A stretch of 64,000 nucleotides of DNA from Acorus gramineus (GCA_030737835.1 JAUJYN010000015.1:1566485-1630484); one strand, 5' to 3'; positions 36,334-47,818 are shown, counted from the first letter of the stretch. Notes: generated from the sequence alone by a model not told the origin. Translations and numbers: made by a program.

Positions 36334-36837
36334 TTAACCGAAATGGCTCCAAATGACACAGGCATAACATGCACTCAGCGCCGTACCTCTCCAGTGGAGC
36401 GGAACGTGCCATCCGCATCCCTCCGGCTTCCATGCCCCGCGTATCCTGAAGACCATGGTCTGCCAGTCGTAAACGAAGTCTTGAGCATCTTTGATCATCT
36501 CCCTAGACATTGACCTCCTAGATAGATAAAACATCTTGTGGTCGTCATTTAGGAGCTTCACCATGTAGAAACTCCTAACTTCATCGAGACCAAGATGGGT
36601 TTCGCATGCCGCATTCAAAGCAACAACGCTCATCAGAATTTGGTATGCCCAAGGGGCAAACTGCAGAGGGTGAATGCGGAAAGAGCTAAGAAACTCTACG
36701 ACAAACTAGGGAAGTGGGAAAGTAAGTCTGGCAGCCTCTATCTCGCCGGAGTATAGGAATAGAGACTCAGGATCGGGGGACGGTGGTAAGTCCCCTGGGT
36801 ATTCCTCGACTTAGACATTGTCAGGAAACTGGGCCAT
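36334..36837 (-). pseudogene. Antisense ORF of a Tat-like Gypsy element (PF04195-like), broken
   Basis: Read on the minus strand from an ATG at 36837. The N-terminal part resembles the plant 'putative gypsy type transposon' domain (Transposase_28), with FVVEFLSSFRIHPLQFAPWA, then MSVVALNAACETHLGLDEVR, and FYLSRRSMSREMIKD followed by a W-rich segment (YDWQTMVFRIRG). Two in-frame stops precede the MSVV part, so it is a pseudogene. It lies just upstream of, and opposite to, a plus-strand polypurine tract and LTR. That layout matches Tat-lineage elements such as Grande, which carry an antisense gene between pol and the 3' LTR. The domain call is from remembered pattern only. Confidence 0.6.
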
Positions 36838-36908
36838 TGGTTTCGCTGAAGGGCAGACGAAGAGAAAGTTTGAATCGAAATGAGAAAAGAAAAGGGGGAA
36901 AGCTCACA

Positions 36909-36918
36909 CATTTATAGG
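36909..36918 (-). promoter_or_regulatory. TATA box of the antisense ORF
   Basis: On the minus strand CCTATAAATG lies about 75 bp upstream of the ATG at 36837 and is followed by a CT-rich leader (CCCCCTTTTCTTTTCTC). Spacing and composition fit a plant promoter dedicated to the antisense frame. Confidence 0.5.
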
Positions 36919-37210
36919 TGCAGGCGGCAACTCGAACCGTCACCACCTGGGAAGACGTGGCAACCGGATTAAAAGCCACCACTAACTCCACTCATGAATT
37001 CACCATTTAGGAGGGGTGGAGACCCAAGGTGGATACATGCGTGAGTGGAGGTGTGGGCGCCGAGGCTCCTTTACGACCGCGCCCACAACTCCACAGAATC
37101 TGAAAAGACGGGCGCTTCATGTCCCGACCCAGACGGCTCAATAATTTGGTCTTATCCATGGCGGGAACTTCGCAAGGCTATTCTTCTGGCCATCCAGCGT
37201 CTCGAAGACC

Positions 37211-37224
37211 AGAAGAAGGGGGGG
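37211..37224 (+). promoter_or_regulatory. Polypurine tract of Tat-like element
   Basis: AGAAGAAGGGGGGG sits five bases before the LTR start TGTGG at 37229. Confidence 0.65.
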
Positions 37225-37228
37225 CATT

Positions 37229-38136
37229 TGTGGAAGTACAAATTCGCACAATGAATTAGGAATAAAGTTATACGGGAATAACGAGGGGGGATGAGGATAC
37301 TCTGCAAGATGGGCTGGCTCACTCAAGTCCAATTGTTCCGCACGAGGCAGTCGGTCAGTGGGCCCTAGACTGGGTAGCGGTTGTTCAGCCCGATGCACCT
37401 GGAAGGAAGGGTAGAGACATCTGCCCAGGAAAGCCCATGAGAGGCTGATCGGGCATTGGTAATTGCCCGACCAGACCAGGTGGGATCCACCATTCGTCCG
37501 ACTTGAGCAAAGCAAGACAAGTGAGGAGAGCTCGGCTAGCCTAGCTTAACCCGACCAAGGAACCAGGTCTGGCTGAAGATGTTCAACTATATGTCCACAT
37601 CGTGGAGATAACAGCCACTACAAAGAATATCCTCTGGCACCGCAATGACAGGCGCCTATCAGGGGACGGTTACGCTGCAAGGTTATACATGGTGGCCGAT
37701 CCCGATGCCACCTGGACGATTCTGTCCGTACCTTCGATAACCTCACTCCACAGAGTGAGGTCGGCATGCCCTCTTTGAGTATATAAGGGGAGATATCATC
37801 GTCTCCAAGAGGTATGCATGAACACACACACTCACTCCTCCTAGAGGAACTCCATAAGTCTCCAAGAGGTATGCATGAACACACACACTCACTCCCCCTA
37901 GAGGAACTCCATAAGCTTAAGAAGACTTGAATACTGACTTGAGTATCGAAGGGGCGTTAGACGGCACAACACTGGTGTGAGTTGCAGGTGACCGGAGGAG
38001 GAGAGCTACGAGACTTAACGACGGGACCTCATCGACCTTGAAGGGAAGCTACTTCCATTCTTTCTCGGATCCACATCCAAAGCCCGGAACACCAACGAGA
38101 TCCGGCCACATGGAGAACCAGAAATCATCCCCCACA
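37229..38136 (+). mobile_element. 3' LTR of a Tat-like Gypsy element (about 0.9 kb)
   Basis: Starts TGTGG right after a polypurine tract and ends CCACA, giving a 5-bp inverted pair typical of LTR ends. It has a TATA box (TATATAAGG at 37780-37788) and an ACTGACTTGAGTATCGAAGG motif near 37935, common at the start of the transcribed region in plant Gypsy LTRs. The rest of the element to the left is lost except the antisense ORF, so no TSD can be checked. Confidence 0.7.
37802..37915 (+). repeat. 57-bp tandem duplication in LTR
   Basis: Two near-identical 57-bp units begin TCTCCAAGAGGTATGCATG at 37802 and 37859. They lie just after the TATA box, in the presumed transcribed leader. Confidence 0.9.
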
Positions 38137-38138
38137 AT

Positions 38139-38154
38139 AATATATAAAACATAT
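38139..38154. repeat. Left target-site duplication of the U6 pseudogene
   Basis: AATATATAAAACATAT, identical to 38252-38267 on the other side. Length (16 bp) and AT-rich composition fit LINE endonuclease insertion. Confidence 0.9.
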
Positions 38155-38251
38155 TTTTGAACAATTTTTCTATTTGTGTGTGTCATCCTTGCGCAAGGGC
38201 CATACTAATATTCTCTGTATCGTTTGAATTTTATTGGATGTCCCGAAGGAC
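38155..38251 (-). pseudogene. U6 snRNA retropseudogene
   Basis: The reverse complement reads as plant U6 spliceosomal RNA with scattered changes. Recognisable parts are the 5' stem-loop GTCCTTCGGGACATCC, ACGATACAGAGAA (intact ACAGAGA box), TTGCGCAAGGATGACAC and the 3' part AAATAGAAAAATTGTTC. A perfect 16-bp duplication AATATATAAAACATAT flanks it (38139-38154 and 38252-38267), as left by LINE-mediated retrotransposition. There is no upstream USE/TATA arrangement of a real U6 gene; only the target duplication abuts its 5' end. It is therefore a dead copy of an RNA, not a U6 gene. Confidence 0.92.
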
Positions 38252-38649
38252 AATATATAAAACATATGTTTTTGTGTAGTAGTGCTAATGGACTAATACT
38301 TATTGAATGAATGATATTACTGCATAACAAATGTTTAACACATATCCAACTTGTTTACAATCTTCTGTAGTTGTAATTAACTGGTGAGGAGTTGCATTTT
38401 CTAAACCACAACTAGATTCATTAAAAATTGACAACGTTCTTCATGATTCATCAATTTTGTCTTCATTATTTTGATCAGGTCAATTCAACATTTTCTCTCC
38501 ACTCTATGTAAATATCTTGGGCGGAAGTTAATTAAACATTCTTCTAAAAGATATCCTTTTGTAATAGAACCCTCTAGATAATTTTTATTTCGAATGTGGG
38601 GAAATTAACTCCTCTACCTATTGTTAGCAAACGTGTATGGATTATGTTT

Positions 38650-39363
38650 ACAAAATAGTTGGAGGGACAAAAAATGACGAACCGGGTTCGGATCGTCAGG
38701 ATCCGTTAACTCCGCTCCTCCCAACGGCTTCCGCGGTGTTATCAACGCTCCTCCTCCTCAAACGTCGTTGGGAACATGGTTAGGTGCGACCTGCGGAAGA
38801 CCCTCCTACGCTCAAGTCAGTAAACTACACAATTTAGAGTTGTTACAAAAAGGAATTTTCACATACCTCTATAGAGAAAATTAGCCCTCTATTTATAGTA
38901 CTCAGATAGAACCCTAGAATCCTCTGTGGATCCTCCTCTCATCGGACATGGGAGGGGATCATAGATTTTAGGGAATCAGTTATGTGTTATGTGAGGGATT
39001 TGCAAGATCCGCTGTCATTATCCCTTGATAAATATGCATGATTAGTTGGGATCCCATGAATCAATTGATGATTAAATCCACATCCAGAATATATTATTGT
39101 GATCTCAAAGAATCAGTTATATGATATCTCTATATTTAACATATCTGTGTAGATTTAGAGAATCAACAATTGATGATCCTTAATTTAAAAATTGAATCAT
39201 GAATATATTGACTTGGATTGGTGCTCGGTTGTTGGGTATAGAGGGGTTGACGGGCCAGATCCACATATGGTGGGACATCCGGGTCATGGGCCCTTGTTAA
39301 TCGGGTCATGGGCCACCGGTAAGTGGAGCATAGTTGGAGGGCCTAATTTTTGAGCCCTACAAC
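38650..39363 (-). mobile_element. LTR-like fragment, reverse orientation
   Basis: On the minus strand it runs from a possible start TGTTGTAGGGCTC at 39363 through a TATA box (TACTATAAATAGAGGGC near 38895-38910). It then reaches ACTGACTTGAGCGTAGGAGG near 38805-38825, the plant Gypsy leader motif also seen near 37935, and ends near 38650. No TSD or internal region was found. The right-hand limit is more certain than the left. Confidence 0.55.
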
Positions 39364-39368
39364 AGGGT

Positions 39369-39371
39369 GTG

Positions 39372-39420
<49 letters not shown>

Positions 39421-39422
39421 AA
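39369..39422. repeat. (GT)n-(AT)n-(GT)n microsatellite
   Basis: Short GT runs flank about 11 AT units. Confidence 0.9.
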
Positions 39423-40811
39423 AAGAAACTAATAGAAATACACTATAGTAAAAACGTAGTGAAGAAGAACAACCAAGCGTACTAGGGTTGATGAGTCTGT
39501 TCTGATCTGATGAAGACCGAGGCTCGAGTTGGACTCTATGTCCTTAAGACAATAATCGCCCCGCACAGGTGCTCACGGATCTGGCAATTATCTCCCATGA
39601 TACAATGGTCGAACTCCCTACAATAACAGCACTTCAAACCGTATGGACAGCAAACCAACTCTGTTTTTAGAGTGTCTCTATTACTGAGTGGAATGTATGC
39701 ACTCAATGATTTGGATGGAGACTTGAATGCAGTCTGCGAATGCCTATTGCAGTGAATGACATGATGATTGAACAATGCAAGTTTCGGATGGAATTTATAG
39801 AGGGAAAAATAGTTGATGGGCTGTTGAAGACATCCCTAGGATTGTTCCATTTTTACTAAAACAGAGTGTCAAGCAGCCTTTCACACAATAACTGCTAACT
39901 GTCATATTTATTTAATGGAAACTAGTTGTAAACGGATCCGAACAGTCCACATACTATCCGACCCGAGTAGAAACCCATCATAACAAAAAATTATTTGGAC
40001 CATTAAATTTCATGGACCAAAAATTTATCAAATAAATTTTGTCCATTATTCCACTTGTGCGAACCAAACCGAACCTGGCCAAGCGCGCACACGTGCGTTC
40101 TTGGGCCAAGCCCACCATGATGTAGGTCTCCCCGGGCGCTGATACACGCAGTCCATTTTGCAGCCCGTTTTCCAGTCCCATATGTCATAATAACGTAGTA
40201 TATACTGTACTATCATAGTATATGGGGTCCTATCATAGTATATGACCCAAATTTTTTTTTTATTTTTTCACCATGAAAAAAAATATACTAATGTATCTCA
40301 GTATATACTTCATTTCATATAACAGTATGCATTTCAAAGGGTTAGTGTATGATTTTTTTTAAAAGGGAAAACAGGATAGACTGCAATTGGGGCTACGTGC
40401 ATCTTTTTCCAGGTCTCCCCCCCCCCCCCTTCCACAAAAGTGGGGTGCCCCTTGGGGCCCAACTTAGTATTTCTACCTCCTATATATATACACACTAAAA
40501 CATTTTCAAACAATTGATGTGGGACTAAAACTTTTCCCCTCAATCACTAATCATTTTCAACATGTTTTGGAACAACTATGGATCCAATTTTCTCATTCAT
40601 CCGGAAATGATTTTGAGAATATTGTAAATATACTACGTTCATCTCCTTGATGAGAGACGCAATCCAATGTATTTCCACTACCAATAATTAGTGGAACCCA
40701 ACTTGATTTATTACAAAATATGTTGGTTAAAACCCAAGTTTCCAACACCTATTACCTAACTAGGTAAATAGCTTCTATTGGTGAATCAATTTATTTAATG
40801 TAACTAATATA
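39423..40811. other. Intergenic, no gene recognised
   Basis: A GATACACGCAG...TTTTGCAGCCCG segment at 40139-40170 recurs near 14303 ahead of the FAR1-like gene, followed here by CATAGTATATG repeats. Otherwise no coding or RNA feature is seen. Confidence 0.45.
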
Positions 40812-41006
40812 TAGAGCAGTGAGATGGCACGGTCTATGCGAATCGCGTATATACATCCCTTATCAATATATATGTGACGATAAAGAAAATACATCAGCTC
40901 ATTGAAGCATATATTTCACTGAGCTATATGTTTTCTTTATCAACGCATATACCTTGATAAGGGATGTATATACGTGATTCACACGAATGGCATATTATCA
41001 TTTTAC
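40812..41006. repeat. Short MITE flanked by TA repeats, copy 4
   Basis: Same family as 3633-3831 and 3844-4042. It has GGCACGGTCTATGCGAATCG at the left and CGTGATTCACACGAATGG at the right in inverted relation, bordered by TATATA on both sides. Confidence 0.65.
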
Positions 41007-41148
41007 TTAATATATATAAAACCTAAATTCCAGGAAGTACACTTTCCAGTCCAAAAGGATGGCCAGAGCCAACATGTTGAGTTGAAAAGTTCTGTTGAAT
41101 GGAGTGTTATCGTCACCAGCAATTGGGCAAGAACAAAGAAGTTTAGTT

Positions 41149-41478
41149 CACTACAACATTATTGGGTTTAGGTGGGGAATGCATGGTACTGTAGCTATAA
41201 TTAGTAAGTACGATGGGCAGCATATATGAGTGATAAATAGTAATTATTATTAAAAAATTAATTTGCTTGATACTCATGGTCTGTCACCGTATTTGAAATT
41301 TAAGTCACTAACATTTCTAAAGAAAGTCACTAAAAATAATTCAAACATGACGGTAAAAAATGCATGTCACTGATATTGTATATATACAATGACTTTCTTT
41401 GTTGTTAGTCATCATAACCAAGCTTTAGTGGACTGTCACTTGGAATTTTTATCACAAAAAATCTTTTTTGTTGTAGTG
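41149..41478. mobile_element. CACTA-type MITE (330 bp)
   Basis: Starts CACTACAACA and ends TTGTTGTAGTG, with the 3-bp TSD GTT on both sides (41146-41148 and 41479-41481). Terminal CACTA and 3-bp duplication define the CACTA (En/Spm) superfamily. Subterminal inverted sequence around GTGACTT/AAGTCAC repeats is visible. It is non-autonomous. Confidence 0.85.
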
Positions 41479-41481
41479 GTT

Positions 41482-42480
41482 GTTGAATATACTTAGAAAG
41501 TATTTGATAACACTTAAATAAAATGATTTTATTTTTAATTAAGTAAAAAACTAAAAAAATGGTACCAAACGCATTCTAGAAAGTAAACTTAATTAAAAAG
41601 TTATTTACAGCTTTTAATATGAAAAAATTATTTTTTAAAAAACACAAAAAATGCGTTTTTTAGGAATCAAATATATCTAAGTCACTTTATTCAAAATTTC
41701 ATTTTTCAAACATATTTCCAAACATATCATAAAAATATTTCATTTATTTAACAGTGTATATCTTTGTATGATAAACACTGTATTATTGACTTTTAGTATT
41801 GGAGGATGAGGCAAGTAAGTTTTTCGAGTCAATTCCCATCTTTATTATTTTTTTATTCTACCTATGCACATTAATATATGAAATCATTGATAAAAATATT
41901 TTACTTACCAAAAAAAAAAAAATGTTGTCATGCCACTTCAGTCGCGATAATGGTCAAGGGCTGGTACTTCAAAGCTGGAATATCAGAGTTGGTTGTGCGA
42001 AATAAATTTGAGGTTTAATTTCAAATATATTTTGTGTTCTCAATCACTATTTTTTTTTTTTATTAATTAAGTGCCTTAATTTAGGAGTTCTCCTAAGGCG
42101 GACACCCTTGGTGACAACCCTACCAAATAAGAAACATGGATAATTTTTTTTACTGAATAAAGGTTGACAGATAGAGGAAAAGTAATTCACCTGTTACGTA
42201 ATAAGAACAATATGACTCCCACATTAAGATTATTCAGATTTCATTAGTTAAATAATTGATCCATTTCATCCTATGAATGGAAAATGTGCATTAATACATT
42301 TGGGATGTTATTAATGTTCCAATGATATCTAGAATCCCTTGTAATTCGAAACAAAATCTTTCAAAAAATCATTCACGGCAAAAACATAAAATCCTAAATT
42401 AATAAATTTTATTCTATATAGCATGGACACAACGAAGTTCTATATATACACCCTTGGCCAGTTGGAACCGAAGTAACAAC
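41482..42480. other. AT-rich intergenic, no gene recognised
   Basis: Poly-A/T rich. Short open frames here lack recognisable motifs. Confidence 0.5.
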
Positions 42481-42701
42481 TCTTCTTTTATTTGATGATA
42501 ATTTTCCTTTCATTTCTTTGTAACTTGATATTAATTATGCGGCGAAGAGCGGGCATAGGTTGAAAGAGGATTGAGATAAAGTAGATTGAGAATGTGGAAG
42601 ACTCACGAGATCCACTTCTTGTAAAAAAAAATGAAGCACAGGTGACATGCACGTGCTGTCTTTTTGGCACGAGAGCCTCGTAAAGAATGTGAGTGAGCTG
42701 C

Positions 42702-42959
42702 CTATAATGTACCATATCGAAGTGGTTCTTGTGATGTGGCAACCACCTTAGATTCACTTATTGTATACATTATTGACAGCTCGCTCGCTTTCTTGAAGAG
42801 GCCTCTCTTGGTGCTTAGAGAAACAGACCTGGTTGTCCTCCTCTCTCTGTGAGTACTTGATTTCGATTCTTTTAGTTTATAGGTGATATGGTGATATGGT
42901 GTGACCATTGTCCCACTCATGCATGCAATGGAGATTTCCAAGGATCCATGTGCAGACAT
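42702..42959 (-). pseudogene. Possible type I MADS-box fragment
   Basis: On the minus strand an open frame contains RTTRSVSLSTKRGLFKKASE and LSIMYTISESKV, which resembles the MADS domain core (SKRRxGLFKKASELSxLC) of type I, AGL-like proteins. The conserved beginning (GRxKIEI) is replaced by unrelated sequence, and the usual CGxxxAxIxFSP continuation is not seen. It would be a short broken relic; about 20 matching residues are the only support. Confidence 0.45.
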
Positions 42960-43403
42960 AGAAAAGGTGGCCTAACATTATAAGGCGTTGATATACGCCC
43001 TTGCATGCATACGTGTAGTACCATTTCACTAATTTGATATGTTCTTGGCTAGAAGATGCATGTGACTATTTATATTTTGCCTTTTATGTCAGGGTTTTAA
43101 ATCTATTGTTCATTGTTTTTTTTTTCAATCATTCTATGTAGTTTTCAGATCTTATGAATATGATATATTGTATGTTCAGATTATATGTTTTTGTGTCCTT
43201 TTTTTGTTGGTATATATGCGTTAGTTCTTTGTTTTGTTTCATATATTGTTTTGTGGAATATATATAAAATGTCAAGTAATATGTGTGTGGTTTATATTGT
43301 GATGGCTAAATTTTGAAAATGAATTTCACCGAGTTTTAGTACCACAAGAATCTAAACCAGCCATGAAGTGGGGAGATTCAAATGTTCTTTATTAAATAAG
43401 AAA
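42960..43403. other. Intergenic, no gene recognised
   Basis: AT-rich, without motifs I can name. Confidence 0.5.
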
Positions 43404-43914
43404 GGGAAAATTTTAAATAACCCACTGTAAATTACCTGTAATCCATTTAACCTCTGACTTTTCATGAAATTCATATAATTCCCTGAAAATACTTATGTAA
43501 ATCCAAATAAGTCACTGAGTTAAACTTCTATTAACAGATCTGATAAATATTCGGAGAATTATTCCATTTGATTAATGTAACTGTGACTGAAAACACAACA
43601 AAAAAAACCTTACAATGTATTACAATACGAAAAATCTCTATAAATGAAGATTTTACCCCTCCAAATAAATTGACGGAGGGATAAAATCATTATTTACATA
43701 GGATTTTTTCACATTCTTAACACTAGAAGGTTTTGAGTATATTGTATTTTCAATCAGCGTTAACCAAAAAGAATATTCCTCATCTATCAATAAAAATTTA
43801 ATTCATGGTTATTTGGATTATGTAAGTGTTTTTAGAAGGTCACATGGACTTCAAGAAAAGTCAGGAGGTTATTTGGATTTCGAGAAGTTTACAAAGGTTA
43901 TATGTATTTTTCCC
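43404..43914. mobile_element. Foldback (Mutator-like) element, family 3
   Basis: The left arm starts GGGAAAATTTTAAATAACC and the right arm ends with the inverted equivalent (GTATTTTTCCC). Both arms carry TAACCTC...GACTTTTC and ATCCAAATAA blocks in mirror order. A 9-bp TSD is plausible with one mismatch (AATAAGAAA against AAAAAGAAA), offset by one base. About 510 bp, non-coding. Confidence 0.65.
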
Positions 43915-44807
43915 AAAAAAGAAATTTTTATCATTAACTTAACATGGTTTTCAATTTATTAGTGCAAGATCCTGTAGGAATGTAAATTTGATACTCTTAC
44001 GTGATTTTACTTAAACTCATTTTGTGGGATTTCAGTCATTTGACTTCAATTCATTGTGTGCGCGCTAGTAGAATTGAGGGGTCATGTGTTTCTTTCTTTT
44101 CACTGTTCAAATTGTATAGTTGTTAAATATTTTTTTATAATTATTCAAAAATATCTGTATATGATCTACATTTGTATTCATATATGAAATAAAATATTAT
44201 ATGATATTCAAAAATTTGTATTCATATATGAAATAAAATATTTGTATCTGAAATATTTTGAATTGGATATAGATATGACGGTATCCGTTGTGAAAGATAT
44301 AGGTATTTAAAATATTATTATATCATACTTTCCTATATTAATATATTTATATTTTTTTTAATATATTTTACTTTAAACCATGTAATATTTTGTGTATATA
44401 CTTATAAATTATGTTTTCTACTAAGTAGCTATTGAATGTTTTTACATAATTTAAATATTAAATATATTATTTTTATTTTCAGATATTAGATATATTCCTT
44501 TTTTTTATTTTTTTGTTGTTTTGAATAATCATATGAATCTAGATTTTTAGATAAGATATAAATACTTATTTTGAATATTTGTTGGAAATTAAATACATAT
44601 ATTTTTTTTCATATATTCAGTTCAATACTAATATGAATATAGGTTTTATCTGCTATGTTAACAGGCTTATTTTCTGTAGTGGCTTGGTCTCATTAGAAGA
44701 GGTACCATAACCTGTTGACACGTTGTGGTGTCTGGAGACGGTAGAGGGTAAAGGAGAGAAAAGGGGGAGGGAGAAAAAAGAGCAATTAAATGGGGTGGTG
44801 CCATTAA
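43915..44807. other. AT-rich intergenic with local duplications
   Basis: Includes a near-duplicate of TTGTATTCATATATGAAATA about 45 bp apart around 44175-44240. No gene is seen. Confidence 0.5.
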
Positions 44808-45719
44808 GTCCCCGTTTGTTTTGGGAATAAGCTGTCAGATAATCGCGAATAACTTCGGATAAGAGATAAAGGGTATTTGAAAACCCTGAATAACCCCTGA
44901 TAAAGTATGTCAGAATAAACTAGTACATGGATTCTAACTAACCCTTAGAATTAAAGTTTTCCTAAGTTATTCCACTCAAAGAATATGTGGGTCCACTGTC
45001 AAATCAACTGTCATCACCTCTTATAAATCATCTGTCCAATCAACTATTATTATTTTTTTACCTTTTATAAATCTTTATCCATACTTCATTTACATTTTAC
45101 CCAAACAACAAAACATTTATTCTTACGTTTACCAACGAGAATAATTCAAAGGGCGCTGATATTGGCACCCCACTTTTCAAGAAACCTACCCCTTTAAACA
45201 AATAAAAAACAGTTTTTGTACACTGTTGCAGTAAGAGTAAACCAACCCCGAGGTTGACATTCCCTCTAGCGATGATGGTGAATTATGGTCAACTGAGAGT
45301 TCGACGTATGTACCAACCCAGGTCAGCAACTACTTGGGCGACATTGTTGAAGTATGATCGGCAACCACTTGGACGACACTGTTGAAGTATAGTCACCAGA
45401 AAGCCCCGCGAGCTAAACTCAGAGAAAATAAATTCACATTGTTACAAGTTTCAAACCAATTATGACAAATTTCACATGTAAACACATAGAATAGACAGTC
45501 ATTGCTGCATTTATAACACATTAAAATACGATGTTAGCATTCCATAACCAACCATATATGTGACTACACTATAAGTAATTGTTTTTATGTTTATTTTTAT
45601 TTTTTTTAAAAGGAGTAATTGTTTTTATTTGATAAGTTATTATACATGGAAAAATTGATATAGTCACATGAATGAATGATTGTGGAATTTGAATATGTAT
45701 TTTATTGTGTAATCACATG

Positions 45720-47776
45720 TGTAACGCCCCCGGATCCACAGCCCCGATTTGAAGCATGAAATCCGGTTGCGTTAACTAAATTCCTCGAATCTCAGAGTTC
45801 TATATATATATTTTTTTTTCTTCATCCATAGAACATACGAATACATCCCATAATTATACATATATTGTCAATGCTAAAATCCAACACAAATTCAATATAC
45901 ATCAAAAACAACTTAATTTATATATCCACACTATCATACATATGGGTTCCCTACATGCCAAAGAAATGACCAACACCTTTTACACAAGTCTAGTGCTCCG
46001 GAAATAAAATACGAGCTTCAAACTCCAACGCCTTAACGAGATCGACAATCACCAACAGCTAATCTGAAAGGTTGGGAAAAGAGAGGGATGAGCTACCACA
46101 CGCTCAGTGAATGGATGCAAGTGTCCCAATAATATATTATACTTCAAAATAATCAGTTAAAAAGTGTCTATGGAACAATTGTTGTAATATAAAGCAAAGC
46201 TTATAATAAAGAAGCCCTTTAAAACATTCAAGGATATAATAACATTTCTCTTTCGAAAAAAATGTGATGTCATAAAAATCTTCTCATGATTTCAAACTAC
46301 ATGATGTGTATGAATGCAACGGACACGCATGCCCGCTTTCCACGACACCTAGCCGCAGAGATTTCACTTTGGAAATCGGGCCACGTAGACATAGCCACCT
46401 AGACTGAGCCACCTAGACGATTTGATGCATGCACAATCAAAACTACTTCTTTCAAGTATACAGCATGCGACAATTTTCATAAATCCCATAATTTTCAATG
46501 CATACAATATATCCAAAATATCAACATATATGATGATAACATGCTCATATGGTTCATACAAGATAGATTTCATAATCATAAAATAACATGATGCTTTTCA
46601 AATAATATAGAGACATCCACTCACCTCCAGTCCACGCAATACAAACCGATGCACGTGCATAAACGCTATACACTCGCACGTGGATAACCTAGCATAACAA
46701 TTATGCAATCAATAAATAAGAAAATCATTCAATCATGACAAACAACTGACAAACAACTTATAACAACACTCAGCCCAATAATCCCAAGAGCCCGTACCAA
46801 ATAGACCTACAATCTGCAACTCACCTTAAAGGCCTAACAAAAATCCCAACTCCGAATAAAAATTAAAATGTTCATATCTCACAATGATCCGATAATCAAT
46901 ATCCATTTATTTCATAAGGCCCACATAATCAATCAATCATCGAATAAATATTTTGACAAATAATCCAATACAACTCCAACGATCCACTACGGCTCCACTA
47001 CAACTCCAATGATCCAAATAACTCAATCCAATCAATTTACATCCAAATAACAATAATATTCAATTAATATTCATTGATCCCACTAAACCAAATTAATTGA
47101 TTGTCCCAGTCTACAATAATAAAACATCATCTATTTAAAATCAATCAAACCCTAACCCTAATCCATCAACCTTCTTCCCCAAATAATCGATTGACACAAT
47201 CATCTCCTAATCAAAAATAAATTGAAACACTAAACGATAAAAATCAATAGAGAAAGATTTATCACCTTGTAGTGCTCGACGGGTAGAGCTAGGTCATCAC
47301 CACCCTTCATGCCTCATGAGAATTCTGATGCAAACCCTAACCCAAAACGTGTTATAAAAGTGGTTTTTATCAAATTACAAAACGACCCCTCAAGTATTCC
47401 GGGTTTATAACTAGGTACTTATCCGATTTACAGACAGATCCCTATCCAATTTACAAACAGATCCCTGAAGCCTATTAAAAGGTATTCTGGATTCGCAACC
47501 AGATCCCTGGGCCCAATAACTTAACACAAAATCCTAAAAACATAATTTTCTGAACTCTGAATCTCACCAAATTTCAACCAAAATATCTTGAGACTATAAA
47601 GATCTCTGAAAAAATACAAAATAAATATTTCAAGATTTATTTATAATTATCAAAATTATAAATCAAATTGGACCCATTTGGGTCAAATCTGAAAAATGAA
47701 ATAATTAAATTTCAATTAAAATTTCCATTATATATTTAAAATAAATATATAAGGCTAAAAATACAGAGACGTTACA
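45720..47776 (-). mobile_element. Solo Gypsy LTR, reverse orientation (2.06 kb)
   Basis: Starts TGTAACGCCCCCGGATCC and ends GACGTTACA, with a perfect 5-bp TSD ACATG (45715-45719 and 47777-47781). The uninterrupted sequence in the copy at 2690-3408 confirms the insertion point. Orientation is inferred from the reversed CCGGGGGCG...TTACA tail and from the conserved LTR hairpin (TGAGC/GCTCA at 46089-46106) read on the minus strand. It is a family different from A, B and D. Confidence 0.88.
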
Positions 47777-47818
47777 ACATGAATGATTGGTTATGGAATG
47801 CGAATATTGTATTTTGCT

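Noticed and set aside
38155..38251. Functional U6 snRNA gene
   Set aside because: Many substitutions against the conserved plant U6 and flanking 16-bp direct repeats; only the target duplication, not a USE/TATA promoter, precedes it.
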